From assembly GCA_029565395.1 (NCBI GenBank), contig JAKQOG010000108.1, positions 62,001 through 126,000 of the forward strand: DNA of 64,000 nt, written 5' to 3'. Shown piece by piece: positions 61,309 to 64,000 of the stretch; the first letter of the stretch is position 1; every line of letters starts with the position of its first letter. Both the position numbers and the translations under genes were made by a program. The stretch is from Candidatus Hydrogenedentota bacterium. Its GTDB lineage: Bacteria; Hydrogenedentota; Hydrogenedentia; Hydrogenedentales; CAILVY01. Under the pieces are notes generated by a model. That model worked only from the letters and a program-made list of their open reading frames with translations, searched no databases and was not told where the DNA came from.

Positions 61309-61929
61309 ATGGAAACGACAGAGACGCGCGTATTGGCGAGAATTCGTGGCGCGGAAAAGGGCAGTGCTTTTACGGCCAAGGATTTTTTGGATCTGGCAGG
61401 CTATGAGGCTGCGAAGAAAAGCCTGCTCCGCTTGACAAATTCTGGAAAACTCCGCCGCATATTGCGAGGTGTTTACGATTATCCCGCCTATAGCGCCGCA
61501 CGAAAAGGTCCGGCAAGTCCAAACCCGGATGCGATTGCTCGCGCCATTGCCCGCGCTCATGGTTGGACCCTGGTTCCGGCCGGAGATACCGCCCTCAATC
61601 TATTAGGCCTCTCCTCCCAAGTTCCTGCTCAATGGCACTATTTCAGCGATGGCCCAACGAAACGTTATGAATGGGACTCTGGAAGCATCTATCTGACCCA
61701 CCGCGCCAACAAAGAAACGACTGGGTTATCGGCGCAAACGGCTCTATTGGTTCAAGCGCTCAAGACGCTCGGAAAAGAACGGGCGGACAACCAGGTCGTT
61801 GAGGCGCTTCGCGCCAAGTTGACACGCAAAGACTGCGCTTGCGCTCTTCGTGAATCGCGCTACGCCACAACATGGGTTCACGAATTTATCAAACGTTTGG
61901 CCGACGAGGAAGATTCCCCACATGCGTAA
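61309..61929 (+). CDS. AbiEi-like antitoxin / DUF6088-family protein
   Basis: A 206-aa protein. The N-terminal winged helix (FTAKDFLDLAGYEAAKKSLLRLTNSGKLRRILRGVY in pieces, about 22-60) and the following core PDAIARAIARAHGWTLVPAGDTALNLLGLSSQVPAQW are typical of type IV antitoxins of the AbiEi/DUF6088 group. These bind their own promoter and counter a nucleotidyltransferase toxin (AbiEii). A good AAGAGGA Shine-Dalgarno and a palindromic operator lie upstream. The toxin gene normally overlaps the stop; here only a short stump follows, so this is probably an orphan antitoxin. Confidence 0.82.
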   Translation: METTETRVLARIRGAEKGSAFTAKDFLDLAGYEAAKKSLLRLTNSGKLRRILRGVYDYPAYSAARKGPASPNPDAIARAIARAHGWTLVPAGDTALNLLGLSSQVPAQWHYFSDGPTKRYEWDSGSIYLTHRANKETTGLSAQTALLVQALKTLGKERADNQVVEALRAKLTRKDCACALRESRYATTWVHEFIKRLADEEDSPHA

Positions 61930-62011
61930 CATCGCGCAACAGCCTGAACTGCGATATAATTTTCACACCAGGTTGGTAGAAGAACACATACAAGTGCTAT
62001 ACTGTGACTAG
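61922..62011 (+). pseudogene. Stump of the AbiEii-like toxin gene
   Basis: An ATG inside the antitoxin stop region (cATGcgTAA, 8-bp overlap, the usual coupling in such pairs) opens a frame MRNIAQQPELRYNFHTRL that stops after 29 codons. The first residues resemble N-termini of AbiEii partners. The remaining roughly 200 codons are missing, replaced by sequence leading to the DUF2971 gene. Confidence 0.42.
61973..62003 (+). promoter_or_regulatory. Weak promoter candidate of the DUF2971 gene
   Basis: TTGGTA (61973-61978), 19 bp, TATACT (61998-62003). The spacing is suboptimal. Another TATAAA lies too close to the start codon. Confidence 0.3.
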
Positions 62012-62042
62012 GTCCATTTTGTGTTCAATGGAATTATAAATT

Positions 62043-63032
62043 ATGTATCCATATCAGCCGTTCGATTTGATCAAATCAGCGTCACATACAAATGAATTGC
62101 AGAGCGCTGTGCAAGAATTTGAGAATACACTCTGGCAACAGAAACACGAGTTGAATGTTCCACTTTTTCATTACACATCACTTGAGCCCGTAATGGGCAT
62201 ATTGAAAGAGCGTTGTCTCAGGCTTTCAGACATAACTTCATTCAACGATCCCTATGAACAGAAATACGGTATATCGGTTATCTCTGCAGCAATAGATAAT
62301 GCTGTAGAGAATGAGATTGATGACGATATAAGTAATTTTTTGAAAGGGATCCCAAAACAATTAAAAATACATGAAAATATTTACCATATATTCGTCGCTT
62401 GTTTTTGTGAAGACGGTAATCTCCTGAGCCAATGGAGAGAATATACAAATAAAGGTGGAGGATACTCACTGGGTTTTGAATTTACGGAGACAACACACAT
62501 GACATTACGCCCCACTTCTCTAAAAATGAAGTTTCGTCCACGTTTAAGAAAAGTAATTTACGATCCTGCGGAACAAAAAGAGTGTATTGATGCGTTTTTA
62601 AGACTTGTTATTGATGCAGTCCGAACTGCATATTCAAGAAAACGGCCAACAGGGCGGTTCGAAGCATATTTGAAACCAACTGAAGTACTAAATCCTTTGA
62701 TGGATTTGGTTACCTGCTTCAAGCATCATGCATATAAAGAAGAAAAAGAATGGCGGATTGTATATTTCAAGCGGAGGAATGGCGGCGATGATAAATTTGT
62801 GGAGTTCATAGTGGATAAGGATACGTTAAAACCATACTTGCCGGGTTTCTTATTTGAAAATCTGCAGGACGGTATCTATTTTCCATTAAAAAAAATACAC
62901 TTCGGGCCATTGTTGGATCCAATTCATGCAAAAACAAGCATGGAGTTATTGCTCCTTAAGAATGCGACTGAAAACCATCCCATTAAGCTGAGTCCCATAC
63001 CAGTTCGCGGCCCTGATTTCGTTACCCGGTAG
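62043..63032 (+). CDS. DUF2971 domain protein
   Basis: A 329-aa soluble protein. The three conserved stretches of DUF2971 are present: LFHYTSLEPVMGILKERCLRLSDITSFNDPYE (in pieces, about 40-72), CFCEDGNLLSQWREYTNKGGGYSLGFE (about 120-146) and FKHHAYKEEKEWRIVYF (about 230-246). The family is frequent in genomic islands and suspected of a role in stress or phage defence; its biochemical function is not known to me. The gene is visibly AT-richer than its surroundings and uses different codons (AAA, ATA, TTA), suggesting transfer. The start has no strong ribosome binding site. Confidence 0.85.
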   Translation: MYPYQPFDLIKSASHTNELQSAVQEFENTLWQQKHELNVPLFHYTSLEPVMGILKERCLRLSDITSFNDPYEQKYGISVISAAIDNAVENEIDDDISNFLKGIPKQLKIHENIYHIFVACFCEDGNLLSQWREYTNKGGGYSLGFEFTETTHMTLRPTSLKMKFRPRLRKVIYDPAEQKECIDAFLRLVIDAVRTAYSRKRPTGRFEAYLKPTEVLNPLMDLVTCFKHHAYKEEKEWRIVYFKRRNGGDDKFVEFIVDKDTLKPYLPGFLFENLQDGIYFPLKKIHFGPLLDPIHAKTSMELLLLKNATENHPIKLSPIPVRGPDFVTR

Positions 63033-63509
63033 TTCAATATCAGGCGTCAAGTCAACCACGCTCATTATTGGTTTGTTCCAAACAGCGCCATCCGGTTATC
63101 TTCCCTGTTTCGGTGGCTGATGATAGCGATTCGCTAATGATGATATTTCCGTTCTGGGTGGTTAAGGGTATCAGAATATAAAAGGCCAATCCTCTTAGCA
63201 TTCTGGAGCCTTCTCAAACAGTCTTGCATGTGTTTTTTTGCTCCTGCTGTAAACGTTTGACAATTGTTGTTGTCGCATCGGCTGCTGCGCGTATAACCGG
63301 ATAATACGCCTAGGCCGTCGGATAAGCGATCCTGGTTGGGGGGTAAGGATTTAAGGTCGGGGGATAAGGGCATTGCAAGAGAGTTTGGTGATTATGAATC
63401 TAATGGACAGGATTACAGGATGGGCAGGATACGCGCAGAGATGTTCCTAATGGTTTGGGGAGTTGGTCCCTGATATTTTGTGTCAGATCGTGTATACTTT
63501 AAACCATAT
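63033..63509. other. Intergenic stretch with G-rich and CAGGAT repeats
   Basis: No supported gene. GGGGGGTAAGG and GGGGGATAAGGG occur near 63336-63369. At 63405-63430 three CAGGAT units lie in close succession (GGACAGGATTACAGGAT, then GGGCAGGAT), a short repeat type common between genes of accessory regions. Confidence 0.4.
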
Positions 63510-63707
63510 ATGGAAAAGCCAAGCGCAAATATTGAGACTTCCTTTGATGAACCAATTGTGCGGGAAGTCCGTGAAGCGGGCGATGAAATGGCTCGCGAAG
63601 CCGGCGACGATTTGCACACGCTTTGTGAGCGTTTGCAAAAAGCGGAAAGTGAGCATACAGAGTGTCTTGCGGCAGGAATCCCAGCGGCAAATCGAGTGCG
63701 AAAGTAA
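63510..63707 (+). CDS. Small acidic hypothetical protein
   Basis: A 65-aa protein from ATG 63510 (TTG 63480 is an upstream option without support). The stretch PIVREVREAGDEMAREAGDDLHTLCERLQKAE looks like the many short alpha-helical proteins starting with DPIVxEVRxxRD found beside toxin-antitoxin genes. No ribosome binding site; TATACT at 63492 is 12 nt before the ATG, so it might be nearly leaderless. Convergent with the ATPase gene, stops 3 nt apart. Confidence 0.45.
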   Translation: MEKPSANIETSFDEPIVREVREAGDEMAREAGDDLHTLCERLQKAESEHTECLAAGIPAANRVRK

Positions 63708-63710
63708 TTT

Positions 63711-64000
63711 CTACTTCCAGTCATCACCCGGCATGATCCGGCGCATGAATTCATCAAACATGGGCACAGTAAATGCAGTATCGCCGTGATACGGGCTCCA
63801 AATCATACCTTTGGCTATTAACTGGTTCCTTATCGGACCGAGGGAAGTCACTTCACGCCCCATTTTTTCAGCAATATCGCCTGAGCGATGCGGGCCTGGG
63901 CCTAATCCGGCCATTGTCCGGAGGTATTTCTTTTCGACAGGCGTAAGCCGATCAAATCGCACCCGGAAAAAACTATCGTCGAGGGCGGCGATGGCCGTCA
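63711..64000 (-). CDS. C-terminal part of an AAA-family ATPase (partial, continues beyond window)
   Basis: The reading frame is open from the stop at 63711 through the window end. The 96 visible residues run from AIAALDDSFFRVRFDRLTPVEKKYLRTM through GPHRSGDIAEKMGREVTSLGPIRNQLIAKGMI to HGDTAFTVPMFDEFMRRIMP. This is the winged-helix tail typical of stand-alone bacterial/archaeal-type AAA ATPases found as accessory genes. The nucleotide-binding part is outside the window. Confidence 0.78.
   Translation of the reverse strand, partial: TAIAALDDSFFRVRFDRLTPVEKKYLRTMAGLGPGPHRSGDIAEKMGREVTSLGPIRNQLIAKGMIWSPYHGDTAFTVPMFDEFMRRIMPGDDWK

Noticed and set aside
63134-63373. Minus-strand 79-aa ORF
   Set aside because: No motif, no ribosome binding site, and it spans G-rich short repeats.

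Overview
The window looks like the chromosome of a Gram-negative, mainly anaerobic, heterotrophic bacterium from a poorly characterised phylum. The combination of very long acidic Glu-Gly ('EGE') linkers with a repeated C-terminal dockerin-like module containing the motif LSELLRxIQFFNS resembles secreted proteins I associate with Candidatus Hydrogenedentota. That assignment is from memory and was not checked. An RND efflux operon with a TolC-type outer-membrane channel, lipoproteins and Tat/Sec signals point to a diderm envelope. A flavodiiron protein and NADH-dependent iron-sulfur oxidoreductases point to an anaerobic redox metabolism. No rRNA, tRNA or CRISPR array was seen. Layout: 0-2.4 kb holds the tail of an unknown gene, a DHH phosphoesterase and a membrane-anchored alpha/beta hydrolase. 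2.5-12 kb is a regulated redox locus. A cytosolic histidine kinase and an NtrC-type sigma-54 activator overlap, and just downstream lies a textbook -24/-12 promoter (TGGCAC-N5-TTGCT) with a perfect 8-bp inverted repeat about 150 bp upstream of the predicted transcription start. The promoter drives a small Cys-rich protein, NuoE-like and NuoF-like subunits, a [2Fe-2S]/2[4Fe-4S] protein, a glutamate-synthase-like FMN enzyme and, after a hairpin, a flavodiiron protein. The subunits resemble an electron-bifurcating hydrogenase without its catalytic H-cluster part. 12.1-18.7 kb is a tightly coupled RND-type MFP-pump-TolC operon with ATGA overlaps and a small hydrophobic peptide gene. 18.7-54.4 kb is rich in exported proteins. 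It holds a CHRD lipoprotein, a GH5 glycosidase, a giant kelch/Ig-like protein, an SGNH hydrolase, a 2173-aa gingipain-like (C25) multidomain protein, a GH36-like alpha-galactosidase, a PilZ protein, a TIM-barrel/ceramidase fusion, two Gfo/Idh/MocA oxidoreductases, a PHP-domain protein, and a vWA/HEFGH protein next to a lipoprotein sharing one of its modules. Four of these proteins end in the dockerin-like module and a fifth copy survives only as a fragment, so a common surface-display or assembly system is plausible. A 129-bp MITE-like element with perfect 23-bp inverted ends sits just upstream of the PHP-protein promoter. 54.5-61 kb holds a FucP-type sugar transporter, a ZU5/HExxH lipoprotein and an S46 dipeptidyl-peptidase; with the glycosidases these suggest scavenging of glycans and peptides. 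61.2-64 kb is an accessory island: an AbiEi-like antitoxin with a palindromic operator and only a stump of its toxin, an AT-richer DUF2971 gene, short repeats, a small acidic protein and the end of an AAA ATPase.
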